A stretch of DNA of 64,000 nucleotides from Rhizophagus clarus (taxonomy: Eukaryota > Glomeromycota > Glomeromycetes > Glomerales > Glomeraceae): assembly GCA_015698045.1 (NCBI GenBank), contig BLAL01000089.1:1-64000 (forward strand). Direction: 5' to 3'. This document shows, piece after piece, positions 11,005 to 23,500 of this stretch (positions are counted from its first letter, which is position 1; every line of letters starts with the position of its first letter). Under the pieces are notes generated by a model. That model made no database searches. It was not told where the DNA came from and worked only from the letters and a program-made list of their open reading frames with translations. A program made the position numbers and the translations under genes.

Positions 11005-13736
11005 ATGTCTTCTCAATATCGTAATAAACCTATACAAGAACAAGAAATTCGTAAAAAGAATTCTCTTATTAAAATTTGGAAGCCTTTGCAATCGCAATCT
11101 CAACAACCTCTGTGGCGGCGACATACGGAAGTAGTCAAAGTCCATAGTATATTTTTATGTAATCTTGCTTAATCGTATAAAAATATCAGAATTTTATTTT
11201 AATAATATGGCAGCACGTTATACATATAAAAGTTGTAAAAAAAAAAAAAGTTTAATATTTGCGGTATTGCAGATGAGTTGCGATACCACAAATGAGTTGC
11301 GGCAATGAAGTGACGATATCAAATCAATATCGTAAATACATCTTTTTTTATCCCTGAAATTACCAATATCATAACGATATCAAGACTATACCGATCAGAT
11401 ATTTTTTTAAATAAATGTTGTCACGATATCTTGGCGATAAATTGTGGGATGAAGTGACGATATCAAATCAATATCGCAAATATATCATCCTTTTTTTTTG
11501 AAATTACCAACATCGTAATGATATCAAGGCTGTGCCGATTTGATATTCTTTTGAATAGATATCGTCACGATATTTTCGCGATAAATTATGGTGATGAAGT
11601 AACGATATCAAATTAACATTATAACAATATCATCACAGAAATTGATACCATTATGACATGAAATTTATATCGTACCCGTATCAATTCAACATCGCTCATA
11701 TTTTCAAGGTTTCTGTAAAGTAATACTATCGCTTCGTCTACACCACGAAATATTGCCACACCACGAAATATTGCTTCAACACCAACATTACTAAATACTA
11801 ATACTACAGCTCCCTTTAGACTTGTTATTTTGCAAGATATTTTAGCCTCATTAAGTCAAACTCAAACTCAATCTCAACGAACTTCTGATATTATTAAAAG
11901 ATATCCTAATATTAATGTACTGAAAAGTTACCATTCACATCATGAAGAAGGAGCACCAAGAAATGTTCAACCGAGTAATAAAGAAGCGGGTAAACTGAAT
12001 TTTTTGTTATATTTTAATATTTATTATATTACATCTGTTTGTTACGATTTGATACATATCCTTATAATTTAAAATAGGTAATTTAGAACTAAGAAATTTA
12101 AAAAATGAAACCCTTCGACTACAGAATGAATTGAATCAGGAAAAGGTCAAAGTATCAAAAACAAAACAAAAAATAGATAATTTGCAAGACTGTGTTCATA
12201 GGGTCGAAGAGGAAAATTCCTTACTACAGCAGTTTAATGAAATTTTTGGTGATGAATCAAACCAATTATGTAAAGAGAATAAAACTCTCCAAGAAGAACT
12301 TCAATGGCTCAAGCAACTTCGCACACCTTGAAAGATTATCGATTCTCTGCAGCAATATTCACCAAAACGCTCCAATAAAGATTAAAATTGAGAGAGAAAT
12401 CACCTGATGAAGTTGCCGCTTCAGCTGCAAGAGTAAGAATTTTACAAGACTATTTGCAGCCGAATTGTGTTAATGTATATATACAGCTTTTATTATTTTC
12501 TCTTATTGTTTAGGACGAAATGAAGAACCTCTTGAAAGGTCAAATACCTGAAGAATATCAGTTGGATTACGGCAAAACTTTTAGTAAATAGATAGCAAAG
12601 ATATACGAAAAATTGATACCTGAATTAAAGAGGTTGATGAGTGGACATTATAATCCATCAGTAACCCAATTGTCAAACTGGTTACGATCAATTCACAAGC
12701 ATAAAAGAGATAGATAACAGAAATAACTATCAGGCCAATTAGACAAAGTTGATCGTAGGATGCACGTAAATGTGCAATTGTCTGAAGTGAGCAGTATTTT
12801 ATTTTAATGCACTTCTTTTTAATCATTTGAAATTAATCTTTATATATTCGACAGAAAAAAAATAGATGAATAAAGATGGCAATAAAATTATATGAAAGAA
12901 ATAACGCTAACATAAAGGAATTCGATAAAGACAAATTATTACCAATGCTTGTACAGAATGATTGTCATTCCATTGAGCAATCAGATTCTGAAGACGATTC
13001 AAGACAGAAATTGCCTGATAATAAGCAGTTCTTGCATGTATACGATCGGTCATAGCATTCAGACGAGGTATTAAAGTAATTACTGCTCCTAACCTATTTT
13101 AATTCGATATTTGTTTATCTTTGTTTTAATAGTTAAAACAGCTATTACGAAATGTATTAGACTCTGAAGCAAAATATATTCAACATGCAAAAAAGCAACA
13201 GGAGCAAATTTATAATGATGATATTTACTTTATGTCTAATAAACCTCTCGAGAATGCGCCTGAATAGGTGCTTGATAAAATGAAAATATACGAGACAGAT
13301 AAAATAAACGAAACAATTGGCATTAGCGAATATGATGACATGGTTGATGATTTGATTCAATCTTACAAGGATCGTGTGCTAATAGAACTGAATTTAACAG
13401 AGCCATATTCAGATTTTTTGTTAAATTCAGCGGAAATGAATTCAACTAGACCTGAAGATTTGGATGAGATCGGTGAAAGTTTGACAATAGTAAGTTGAAT
13501 TATTTTAATATTTTTATGTCGCAAATATCATTAATTAATTTTGTTTATATCATATGTTGTATCATATTAGCAACAAAAAGCTGAAAAAAAGTGAAAAGGA
13601 AAAGAAAGAGCTACAGAAGATGAAGAACTCCATAAAATCTTCAAAGTGGACGAATATTATTAGTATATTTTATATTTCTTTTTTTGGTTATATAATTATG
13701 ACTGGATATTTTATATTTTTTTTTTGGTTTATATAA
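11005..13736 (+). pseudogene. Decayed paralogue with coiled-coil exons
   Basis: It opens with MSSQYRNKPIQEQEIRKKNS, clearly the same N-terminus as the gene at 7744, but the frame stops at 11172 after a brief Gln-rich part. A tandem repeat (11250-11650) follows. Later pieces look exonic: about 11722-11989 (a repeated ATPRNIA motif, then Gln/Ser), joined across an intron to 12078-12331, which is a strongly heptad-like coiled coil (RLQNELNQEKVKVSK); then short frames near 12515-12590, 12880-13050, 13128-13266 and 13268-13490. Stops at 12591, 13049 and 13264 and missing splice partners argue for a decaying gene, or for two genes fused by insertion. Function is not recognised. Confidence 0.45.
11250..11650. 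repeat. 143-145 bp tandem repeat
   Basis: The block GAAGT(G/A)ACGATATCAAAT starts at 11308, 11451 and 11596. Each unit also holds CGATATCAAG...GCCGAT and ATCGTCACGATAT. The frequent GATATC motif makes each unit rich in small palindromes. Confidence 0.8.
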
Positions 13737-13739
13737 TTA

Positions 13740-14150
13740 TGATTGGTTTATGAGTCTTATGGTTATTGTACAGTTGATCATATGCGGGTTGGTTTATATA
13801 ATTATCTTATATTACTATATACTATATACGTCAATATATATAAAATAAATGGTTTTTATTTGCTTATAAAATACAAAATGATGCTTTATTATTCGACCTT
13901 GAAAAACCTCTAGTTTGACCTATTTATCAATTATATTTGAATTACATACAGTAGTCGAATATAGTTTTTTTAGGATCAAATAAATATGTAATAATGTCCT
14001 AATATAGGTAAAATGATGGTCAAATTTTCTTTCTGAATTTGAGACGATTGGCACCCTAAATGCGCCAAAAAAATTGGCTTTGATTTGACATAGGTTAGAT
14101 CGTCATTCAACCTATATTTGACCTAGTCAAATTTAGGCTGAATTGTCCTT
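13740..14150. other. Non-coding stretch
   Basis: AT-rich sequence with several GACCTA / TTTGACC motifs in both orientations between 13910 and 14150, possibly the eroded end of a transposon. No gene supported. Confidence 0.4.
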
Positions 14151-14152
14151 TT

Positions 14153-14550
14153 TTGACTAGTGTTGATTTAGGGATAAAGTTAGTACAAAAGAAAATCTGC
14201 AAACTTGAAGAGGAAATTAAAGCCTGTGAGCGATATATTTCTCATTTTGAAAAGAATCTACAATCTTATGATGAAGAAGTTAATCAGCTAAAGGATAAAT
14301 GTAAGGTTATTCTAGGTAAACTTAAAAAATATCAGGATCACCTGAAGCTAAAAGAGGAGGCATTAGTTATTCAAGATAATTGAATTATCCAGTTAGAAAA
14401 CACAATAGATAAACTTAAATCTCATATACAAGAATTATCTAAATCTAGTAATAAACATACTGAAAAAGAAGAATGACTGGAGGAAGAAAATATGGCCATA
14501 CCTGATATTTTAATAAATATCGCTATAGCACTAGATCGAGTAGAAGCATA
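14153..14550 (+). pseudogene. Gag-like open frame, 5' part (coiled coil), cut by hAT
   Basis: A predicted coiled coil rich in Lys and Glu (KICKLEEEIKACERYI) runs in one frame with in-frame stops at about 14381 and 14476. The frame is interrupted exactly at the hAT insertion. Reading through the target site, the sense of the left side (LDRVEAY) continues on the right side as IDGDTSF, which shows that the two halves were one open frame. Confidence 0.6.
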
Positions 14551-17233
14551 TAGGGAATGGAAAGTCCGTTACAGTCTGGTTAAAGTCCCAAGACTTACAG
14601 ATCCTGGCACATGGACAGACCGGACCCAGTTTAAGGACCGAAACTAGGACTTTAGTTAGGACTTAGTCTCGATTGAATTGATTGGTTAATTAATACTTAT
14701 TTATTACGAGCTACAAAAAAAATTTTATTAATTTGCCGATAATCAAAATGCTAACTATTTAAGTAATGGCGTTGTAATAATTCCCATCAAAGCCACATTT
14801 TTATTTTGTAGGTTGAAAAAAATTTTCTGAACATGAACAAAAGTATATACAGTGATTATATTACTATAAACAATTAAACGTTACCATTACCCTTAATTTC
14901 TTTTCTCTCCTATTCCTTTTCAAGCCAACTTTTTGAACACAATAATGCACGAGACGTATCTGGTTGCAATCTATTTCTTGTGCGAGTTATAGTATTACTC
15001 GCCACAGAAAATGCTTGCTCACACGCAACACTAGTAGCTTGAATGGATAAATAGTCTCGTGCCATTGCTCCTAATGCTGGAAACTCTCGAAAATGAGCCT
15101 GCCACCATAGCAATGGTGCAACATTATCATCACATGGCAAAGCAAAATACCGGTCAATCTCCTCATAAATTCCAGATGATGGTCTTGTAATATTTAAGGT
15201 ACTATTATTTAATCGCCTCCTCTTTAATTGATGAAAGTAATCACGAGTGCTTGCTACTTCACCATTATCATGATTAATTACAGCTGGTTGAGACATTGGT
15301 GTATGATATTCAGAAAAACGCCTTTTTACTGCATTAATTGCATTTGTTGATTCTTTTCCAGTAGAAAACAAAGTAAGTTTTGTACGTGGATCTAGTACTG
15401 TAGACGCTAAGGTAGATGAATCCACTACTTCCCAGTACTGATCAATTTTTTGAAGTATTGATGATGCTACTTCACTTTGACTAAATCCTTCTTTTCCAAT
15501 ATAATCGTTTAGATGTTATTGGATTCCAAGAAACAAAAACCTTACATCAGAAATGGTGGGATAGGAGGAAGCTGAAAGCAATACTGTTGCTTTTTCTAAT
15601 GGTTCAAGTAATGTAAGAGTGTCCTATTCATGTTGTAAATTAGTCATAATGTAGTTTATTTTTGGATTAGATATGTTAGTAATTAATGTTAATATCGTTA
15701 TTAATGATGGATAGAAAAATAAAAGCTAACACTTACATTTATTTTTATCCATCCTTGCGCGTCCGGTACAAATTTTTTAATGTCTTGATCTGTTGCAGCT
15801 AACATCTCAATAGGTCGCAACATTTTTTGGAATTTTACAATCATGTAATAGGTGCTATTCCACCTGGTCTCAACATCCAATTGTGGTTTGTAATATGTTA
15901 AATTTTCTATTGAACACAATTCTCGTAATCTATCACACCTTAGAGTTGAATGTTTAATTTTTTTCATTAACTCGCGAATTTTAACAACCTCATCATCAAT
16001 AATTTTAATTCCTTGCTGCGTGGCCAAATTTAAAATATGTGCAGAGCACCTATAATGTCGAAAAGACTGATCATTAAGTTCTCTTGTAAGTTCCTCTGCA
16101 ATTATTCTTCCACAAACTATCATCGCCGATTCATTATCAGTAGTTAAAGCCAAAGTTTTTTCAAGTAGATTAAATTCTGTTAAAACTGATTTTATTGCAT
16201 TTGCTATATTGTTTCCAGTATGACGTGTAGTAAAAGAAATAATATCTAATAAAAAGTTTTTTAGGTTCCAATTATTGTCAATATAATGAATTGTCAGGCC
16301 AAGAAATGCATCATTATTACATGTTGAGGTCCACATGTCCGCTGTTAAAAATAATTTGCCTGGAATTGCATTTAAATCTTCTTGTATATTTTTACGTTTT
16401 TCTTTAAAATAATCAACTACCAAAGTTTTTACTGTTTTTCATCTGGAATTTGATATTGAGAATCAAATTTATTGATCATAATTTTAAATCGCAAGTTTTT
16501 AACAGAACGGAAGGGTTGTGCATCTCCAATTACCCACTCTACTACTGCAATATCTCGTTCATTTTTTTCTTTTTCAGGCCAAGGATCAGTTCACCTAAAA
16601 TCCAAAGTACTTTGATTTTTTCCTGTATTTTTGACATTTCCTATCTTTATTTTATGTATAGATGCTAAGTGTCATTTTAAAGTTGAAATTCTGGTTTTTT
16701 TTCCAAAAACATATTAACATTTGCAACAAACTGGGTATCCTGGATGTTGAATTGTTTGTTCGTTGAAATACTTCCATGTTGGTGAAGTTCGGCGAGATTG
16801 AGGTGAGGTCTCATCTTCACTGTCTTCATAATTATCATCATTTTCTTCATCTTCTATAGGAGGTGCATCTTGTTCAAAAGGTTCGAATTCATCAAAATTG
16901 TTAAAATCTTCAAAATCATAATTCGAATAAGACATTTTACTGAAAAATTTAATGGGAAGGAAGAAACGATGGGAAGAGTGAAGTAAAGTAAAAATACTAA
17001 ACGCGAAAATTTTGATGGTAAGAAGACGTATAATGATTTACATATTTCACATGACTAATTAAATTGCAGTAAAGATCTGCAAAATTAAAATTTATTTATA
17101 TTGTTTATTATAAAACCAATTCGGAACCGTCCAAATTAAGTCCCAAAAATTAGGACTTGGTCTTACCAAGACTGAGTTTAAAGACTCAGTCCTAAAGTCC
17201 CAGACCTGAACTTTTCCATACCCTAGAGGCATA
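14543..17233. mobile_element. hAT transposon with 8-bp target duplication
   Basis: The element spans 14551-17225. Its ends are TAGGGAATGGAAAGTCC on the left and, read in reverse complement, TAGGGTATGGAAAAGTTC on the right. Flanking 8-mers GAAGCATA (14543-14550) and GAGGCATA (17226-17233) form the target-site duplication with one mismatch. Eight-base duplications and short TAGGG-type termini are characteristic of hAT elements. Subterminal repeats around TTAGGACTT and AAGTCC lie inside both ends. The transposase is encoded on the minus strand. Confidence 0.88.
14910..16935 (-). pseudogene. hAT transposase, degraded at the N-terminus
   Basis: The acidic N-terminus (16935-16714) runs into a BED-type zinc finger (CCKC followed by LASIHK) that carries in-frame stops. 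The RNase-H-like core at 16423-15701 is open: TADMWTSTCNN holds the first catalytic Asp, TTDNESAM the second, and RCSAHILNLA the conserved CxxH motif. An intron with a GTAAGT donor probably follows KI near 15736, with the next coding piece near 15622. The C-terminal dimerisation region (15425-14910 and just upstream) holds WWQAHFREFPALGAMARDYL and ACEQAFSVASN. The glutamate of the DDE triad is expected in this hATC region. The stops upstream of the core suggest it is inactive, though an unrecognised intron near the finger is possible. Confidence 0.85.
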
Positions 17234-19802
17234 TATTGATGGGGATACATCATTTAACCCCCAAAAAAACACTAAATGGTATACAAATCTCATTAACAAC
17301 TGCTCGTAGACTTATGTAAAGATATGCTCAAGATGCTATTAACATGCAAATATACTGTATAGCTAATGATCGAATCAATAGTCTTAGGAATGATTTAACA
17401 ACTACTAGAAATCAATGTCTTCGAAGAACTTAGCTATTGACTTTAACATATAATAATGAAGTAAATGAACGTCGACGTTGGTGGTAAATAGCTCAGGATA
17501 GGCAAACCAATGGTCAAAGAATAGTCTTAAGAAAGCAAAACTAAATAAATATATTAGTAGGAAAAAAGGCCATCCTTCAGCTAATAAATCAGAGACGTAA
17601 AGCTAAGGCTGATTTAGTAGAATTCAATTGGGCATTTGTATTTAATAGATACCGAAAATAGAAGGCTAGAGAATTAAATTCGTGACAAATTATTTTGAAT
17701 TTACAAAACAATCCTCCAGGAAACATGGCTACAATACAAGATGTCATGCATACATTAGCACCATTACTTGCACAATTACCCAATTATGATGGGTAGGAAC
17801 TACCAGACATATATTATCAAAGCTTAGAAATATAAATGAGATGGCACATCCCTTAGCCGTTGCTGGCTTTAATGCTGCTGCAAGATATCAAGTTATGATA
17901 AATAAGATGACAGGTAGGTTTGCACCTGTTCCTGCCAATGATCCTTATGTAAGAGGCAATCCAGCTATTAATACTGAACCTCTCTTTCTAAACTGGTTGC
18001 AAGAAAGATATAGAAAAGTTATGGTAGGGACTAACTGAAGTGCTATATTTGCTCTTATTAATAAAAATTTTTTAGAGACAAATACTCCAGATAGTTATGA
18101 AAAATGAATCAAACCACTAATACAAGTAATGCCAGATGCTGATGCCTTACCTTATCTATTTAATCAATTACCTTCTGATTTAGAAATGAGAGTTAGAATT
18201 GCTAATCCTGCTACAGTCATTGCATTTTTTACAGACTTGCGTAATATATGGCATGAAAGTGCAGGCAAAAGAATACAAGCTCATACAATAGCTCCAGTTA
18301 ATTATACAGCTCAACCACAAAAAGATGATTTTAAAATTCGTCTAACAAGAGATTTGGCTTATACAGGAATAAAAACAAATGATGCTACATTAGAAAATTT
18401 TATTTATGAAGAACTTAAAAGGAGATTAGGAGGTTAAACAGCTCATGTTAGAAAGAGTCTCTTTACACCAAAAAGTGCATATGTTACGAAAAAAGTTGTT
18501 AGAAAAGTAGTACAAAAAGCTAAGCAAATCAGGAATTGCTCAATATGTAGAAAGGCTAGTCATACAAAAGTTAATTGTCCTAGACTTAAGCAGACTAAGA
18601 AAGTTAATTATGTATATCAAAATGAGGAAGAAAATCCTGAAGACTCTAAAGAATACATATTGGAAGAAGAAGATCCTGAAGAAGAAATCGAAGAGGATGA
18701 TGAATATATTAATGATGATGATATTAATGATGAACAACGAAATTGCTATGCTTTAAAAAAAAAGTGGTGCGAAGTGGAGTACCAATAAAAAAGAGTATCA
18801 AGAAGTCCCTTACTTCCAAGTCTCGTACTAGCAATATAGACATAACTGTAAATTATATATTTCAAATAGCCTTAAAATCTTCAATAACATTATTAGTCCC
18901 TTATTGTCCTAGAGAGATTCTTATAGAAATTTCAAAATTTATTAATATGATGTTCCCCAAAATAAAAGACCATTGCTTGAATATTAGTATGCCAAATGAT
19001 ACTGTTAAAAGAAGGGAATTAGCATGGGGAATTATTGCAAGTAAATTCGAAAACATCTTATTTCCACTATTGCAGGTAGTAAATAGTGAGCAGAAACCTC
19101 TTTTACAAATTCCAGATAATAATGAATCTATCCCAAATGCCTCCAGCTTAAATGAAGATATGGTTATAGCAGATTCTACTAAAATAAAGGAAATCAATAC
19201 TACTTCCTCTAGGTATATTATACCAGAGAGCATTCGACTAAATCATGCCATTAAAGCATATGCATCAGCTCAAAAAAAAAATAGCCAAATATATTGGCCA
19301 AAGCCTTTGGAGATAAATTTTCTTCAAATAAAGGATGCCGATGATGTTGCAACCATCTCCTGTAGGGTAGGAGATGTGACTATACCCTATGCAATGATTG
19401 ATAGTGGATCAGACTCATCAATAGTCTCAGAAAATGTTACAAAACATTTGGGACTTAAATTAAATAGAAAAAAATTCATAGACTTAATAGAGTCGCAAGT
19501 AAGTCCCATTCTCTTGATACAGTTGATAGTGTTCCTGTAACGATTGAGGATGGAGAAAATAGAGACACCATTCCAGATGAATTCTCTGTCGTTCCTACAG
19601 AATATGATGATAATGGAAAAGAACTATCCCTATTTATTCTTGGAACACAATGACAGTATCGTGCAGGATGGGAACCCTTAGTGAAGGGGAATTCAAGGCA
19701 ACTCGAAATGGGAAGACTATTACCATCCCCCTATCTGTTCACAAATCTCAGCGTAATATTTTTACTGTAGGAAAAGAGCCAGAACCTGTAAAAAAAAACT
19801 AG
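17234..19802 (+). pseudogene. Gag-like / zinc knuckle / retropepsin frame, riddled with stops
   Basis: One reading frame makes sense for about 1.5 kb despite roughly ten stops of all three kinds. It holds a Gag-like helical region (17720-18430), an acidic linker, and a zinc knuckle CSICRKASHTKVNC at 18537-18578. After a frame change in the A-run near 18755 come a further 240 codons ending in a retropepsin-like active site, AMIDSGSDSSIVSENV (Asp-Ser-Gly at 19400-19408). Another shift near 19500 leads to the C-terminal beta-rich part. Retropepsin normally cleaves Gag-type polyproteins or acts as a DDI-like protease. No reverse transcriptase, RNase H or integrase follows; instead a PolB gene lies tail to tail. 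Confidence 0.7.
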
Positions 19803-19869
19803 CAGACCGTACATGCATGCATTATAGTAAAGAATTCTGTTATCCCTGTAGGTTAAAACAGTATTATAA

Positions 19870-19980
19870 AACAGTTAAGTGTTCAAACAGTATTTCAGAC
19901 AGTGTTTCAGATAGTGTTTCATCACAGATCAGACATTGTTTCATCACAGATCGGACAATGTTCAGACAGCAATCAGAAAA
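19870..19980. repeat. Short repeats of CAGACAGTGTTTCA / CATCACAGATC
   Basis: The motif TTTCAGA(C/T)AGTGTTTCA is repeated and is followed by two copies of TTTCATCACAGATC. It lies in the 3' end of the decayed gag/retropepsin frame, and the origin could be a Ser-Asp repeat in the protein. Confidence 0.6.
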
Positions 19981-20235
19981 AAAATACAGTATCTATTCAG
20001 CTATTTTTGGCATAATATAACCTTTTGAAATTCTTGAACGAGATTCTTGCTAAAAAATTTTGTAGGCTAGCTACTTCTAGAAAAAAAAAACACTAAAAAA
20101 ATGCCAGGAAAATTAGTTTCCTGCCAGTTCTATGGCAGTTCCATGGCACTACCCTGGCACTATCATGGCGCTAATATATTATTTTCATCATACAAATTGG
20201 CCAAAGATGGCTCAGCAATCCTTCTGAACTGATGA

Positions 20236-20515
20236 TCATTTCTCTGGACTAGCATTAATCGAACTGCTTGGGAAATTGGAATTGGAAATATCAAACATTT
20301 TACTCACATCGCTTTTAAACAATTTTACAAGGTTTTCTAGTCCCTCCAAGTTTTTCTCAAATGCTTTGATTGCTCCCTCCGGCTCGCTAGACAAATTATT
20401 GCATGTATTTTTTTTACTCGGTAACTCTAGGACCCTTTTGGCTTGGCGCTCGCTTTCCATTCTTACCTTCAATACTGCGGAAGTTAGTCTAATTATTGGG
20501 AAGAAAAAAAAAATC
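20236..20515 (-). CDS. Short hypothetical frame, Lys/Glu-rich helix
   Basis: An open frame downstream of the PolB stop reads VRMESERQAKRVLELPSKK, then a helical stretch (KNLEGLENLVKLFKSD), then a Ser/Asn-rich end. An AG acceptor-like site precedes ACTAACTTCCGCAG near 20500, so it could be a terminal exon. I do not recognise it. Its position between the PolB and gag relics suggests an accessory gene of a mobile element or a separate scrap. Confidence 0.3.
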
Positions 20516-20559
20516 TAATATAATAATGTATGTGATCTGACTACTCATCTCTATCTAGC

Positions 20560-23500
20560 TTATTGCTGGTAGCTGGATATGTGAGACACATATTCGTTTT
20601 GATATTTCTCTGGGAGCTTGGCCCTTATAGCTCTTTTTTCGGCCTCGTCATAAGAAATACCATCTTTGACCATATTCTTATAAATCATATTACGCCAATG
20701 CCCATATGGTAAAGTAGTTATTCCATCTGATAATATCCAGCGCTTAGTATTTATGGAGCAGAGGGCCTTCTTCTCAGATTCGACCAGAGATAATACATGA
20801 TCTTTTGATCAGATACCCACATTTTTGGCATAGAACACTTCTTTACCAAAGAGACAGTTTAGATAGACTTGGGTCATGGGATCAAATATTTTGGCTTTGT
20901 CTACAAGGTCATCAAGCAATGTTCTGCCTAAAGATGAAAAATATGTATTAGTTGCCATCTCGCACATATCTTTTTTGCTAACCCCCTTATGCTTAGAATT
21001 TGTGGTCTTGCCATCAGGCTTACGCTCTGCCAAGACATAATGATATAATTTTGCCCGGATATGCGTGGATAATGAAATTGTATTGCCTGGAGTCTCATCC
21101 TTATATTTGCCGACAGTTTGATCTCCATTAAGATTAAAGAGGTCTGGTCGCTTATCCATATCTTTATAAACATCTTCAGTCTCAACATAATATATGAACA
21201 AATCTGTATCCATATAGCCAAGCTTTGCTTTATCACCATATCTTTCTTTCACATATTCATAATTCGTACATGTGAAGCTTGCTAAGTCTCAAAACAGATG
21301 CTCCAACTATAATAGGCTTATTGAGAGTCATACTGGCCTTTCCATATGCGCTCCTATAAGTGTATTTCCAAGTTGTCTAGCATGGTTTGCAGACCTTTTT
21401 CAAGAAAGCTTTTTTATCTCGCTTGTTATTATTCTTTATAATCTTGACATCCTGGTACTTGCGAACATTCTCCATAGTCTTGCCATATACTGATACATTC
21501 ATAAGTTTGAAAAAGTCACTCAGGAATGTATTTCCAGCTTTTTTAGCCTCATTACGTTTTTCAGTATTAAAAGTTATATATGGTTCAAGCCAGTTAGTCT
21601 GGTCAAAGGAGAGTATCTTTGAAACTTCATCTACAACTATACCTAATTTTACATAATATTGGAGCTCTTGGTAATGGATGACATAGTTCTTTCGTGGTCC
21701 AAGATGGGTGACTAATTTTTCTGTGACAGAGAAGCGTCCACCATCTAATTGTTCTACAAGTTTAGCATTATATGGACATAACCAATCCTTTTCCACAGCG
21801 ACATTCTCCACAGCTGAAGGTAAGTCTTTTAAATATTCATGAGTCTTTAGAGGGAAATGAGCATTAATATTTAAGAAATACCCTCGCTTAGCATCAGATC
21901 GTGTATTGAGAATCTTTTCAAGATATTTCTTCTGCATAGCTGGATTTTTTAGTAAATATTTCCGACTAGCTTCCTATTGATAATTTCTGATAGGCAAATA
22001 TTGGCTTATAGAATGTCCATAAAGATTGGTTGCGTCTACATATGAGATCCAGGATGTGGGTTTGGATGGATCATAGGCTTTTCCCATCTTGAGATTATTA
22101 GCCTTAAAATATCGTTGACAGGCCATAGATATACCACCATGTTTAGCTTTTTCAGTAAAATCATGCATACTCATATCTGTAAAAAGATCAATCCTAACTC
22201 CTGTCATCTTAAGTTGTGCATCCCAGGATAGTGATGGGGCAGAAATATAGCAACTGGGATCAAGTTCATAATATTTCAGACATTTTTCGAAACTCTGTCC
22301 AGATATCTGCTAGGCTAAGTACATCAGTCTTAAGATAGAGATCATGGTACACACCTAAATTTTGACATCTGAATTCCTTCCATACTTTTTGGGCGTGTTG
22401 GTAGTCATCTTGTGAGATCTTACCTTTAAGAGTAGTATGAAATTCATGAATGGGAGGAAGTTCTGTCTCCTTAAATCTATTATGCGAATCAATGTAGTCA
22501 TAGGGATAAACTCCTTTGTGATATACTAATGCTAATTGCTTCTCTGTATAACCTAGTTTTTTGAAATATTGGCTTGTTATTGGGTGGTTATCACCCAAAT
22601 TTTCTGTAAGATTGGCCAAACTACTATTTATGAATTGTATGCTATCAATATACTTGAGCTGACCTACCTTTATAGACTTATATCGCTCAAATGTTTCAGC
22701 TATAACTTGGATTTGAATAGCATTAGCTGACCGTCCAATAGATTCACAAACTAAATGAGAGTCATAACCTCGGAAGTTATGGAAGATAACTGGGATTGGG
22801 GTTTTCCAATCCTGTATTTGGAATTTAAGATTGCAATCCCTATGAGCTGATCCACAAAACTTACCTGTGATATAGCAGTGATCCCAAACCTTATTAGCCT
22901 TAGCTTTTTCACTGGCAATTGCCTTGGTCGCTTTATTAATAGTTGATTGGATACCATTATATAAGTTATTTTGGATTCTAAGTGCTCGATTTCATTTGTA
23001 TTTATATCAAATTTACCTTTACAAATCCAACAGCTAATAGCATCAGCAAATTTTTTCTTATCTTCTTTAATCACTTTTTACTTGTATTTAGCAGCTAAGA
23101 CTTCATTGATATGAACTAGCTCTTGATCAATCCTTCAGACGAATTCTTGTGTGGCATTTTCTCCCCGGTATAGGAATGGACTCCATACATCTCCAGTATC
23201 GATCCAGTGAACTAAATAGCAGAAACTATTAGCCTTCTGTTCAGTTAGTTTTCGCATGCTTCCACCATATTTTTCATCACATTTCTTATTGTAAGCCTCG
23301 AAGTCTGCTATAATAACACAAGGAGCATTGATCATCCGGCCATAGTTCTTGAACTTCTCAAAATTATTTACCCCTTTCACAAGCATTGTAACTCTCTGTA
23401 GGGCATTTTCGTGTATTCCTAGACACCATTCTATATGTTGGTCTAAAGATTTTTCAGAAGGAAAACTTTGGAAGCATCCATCACATAGATGTTTCTTTTC

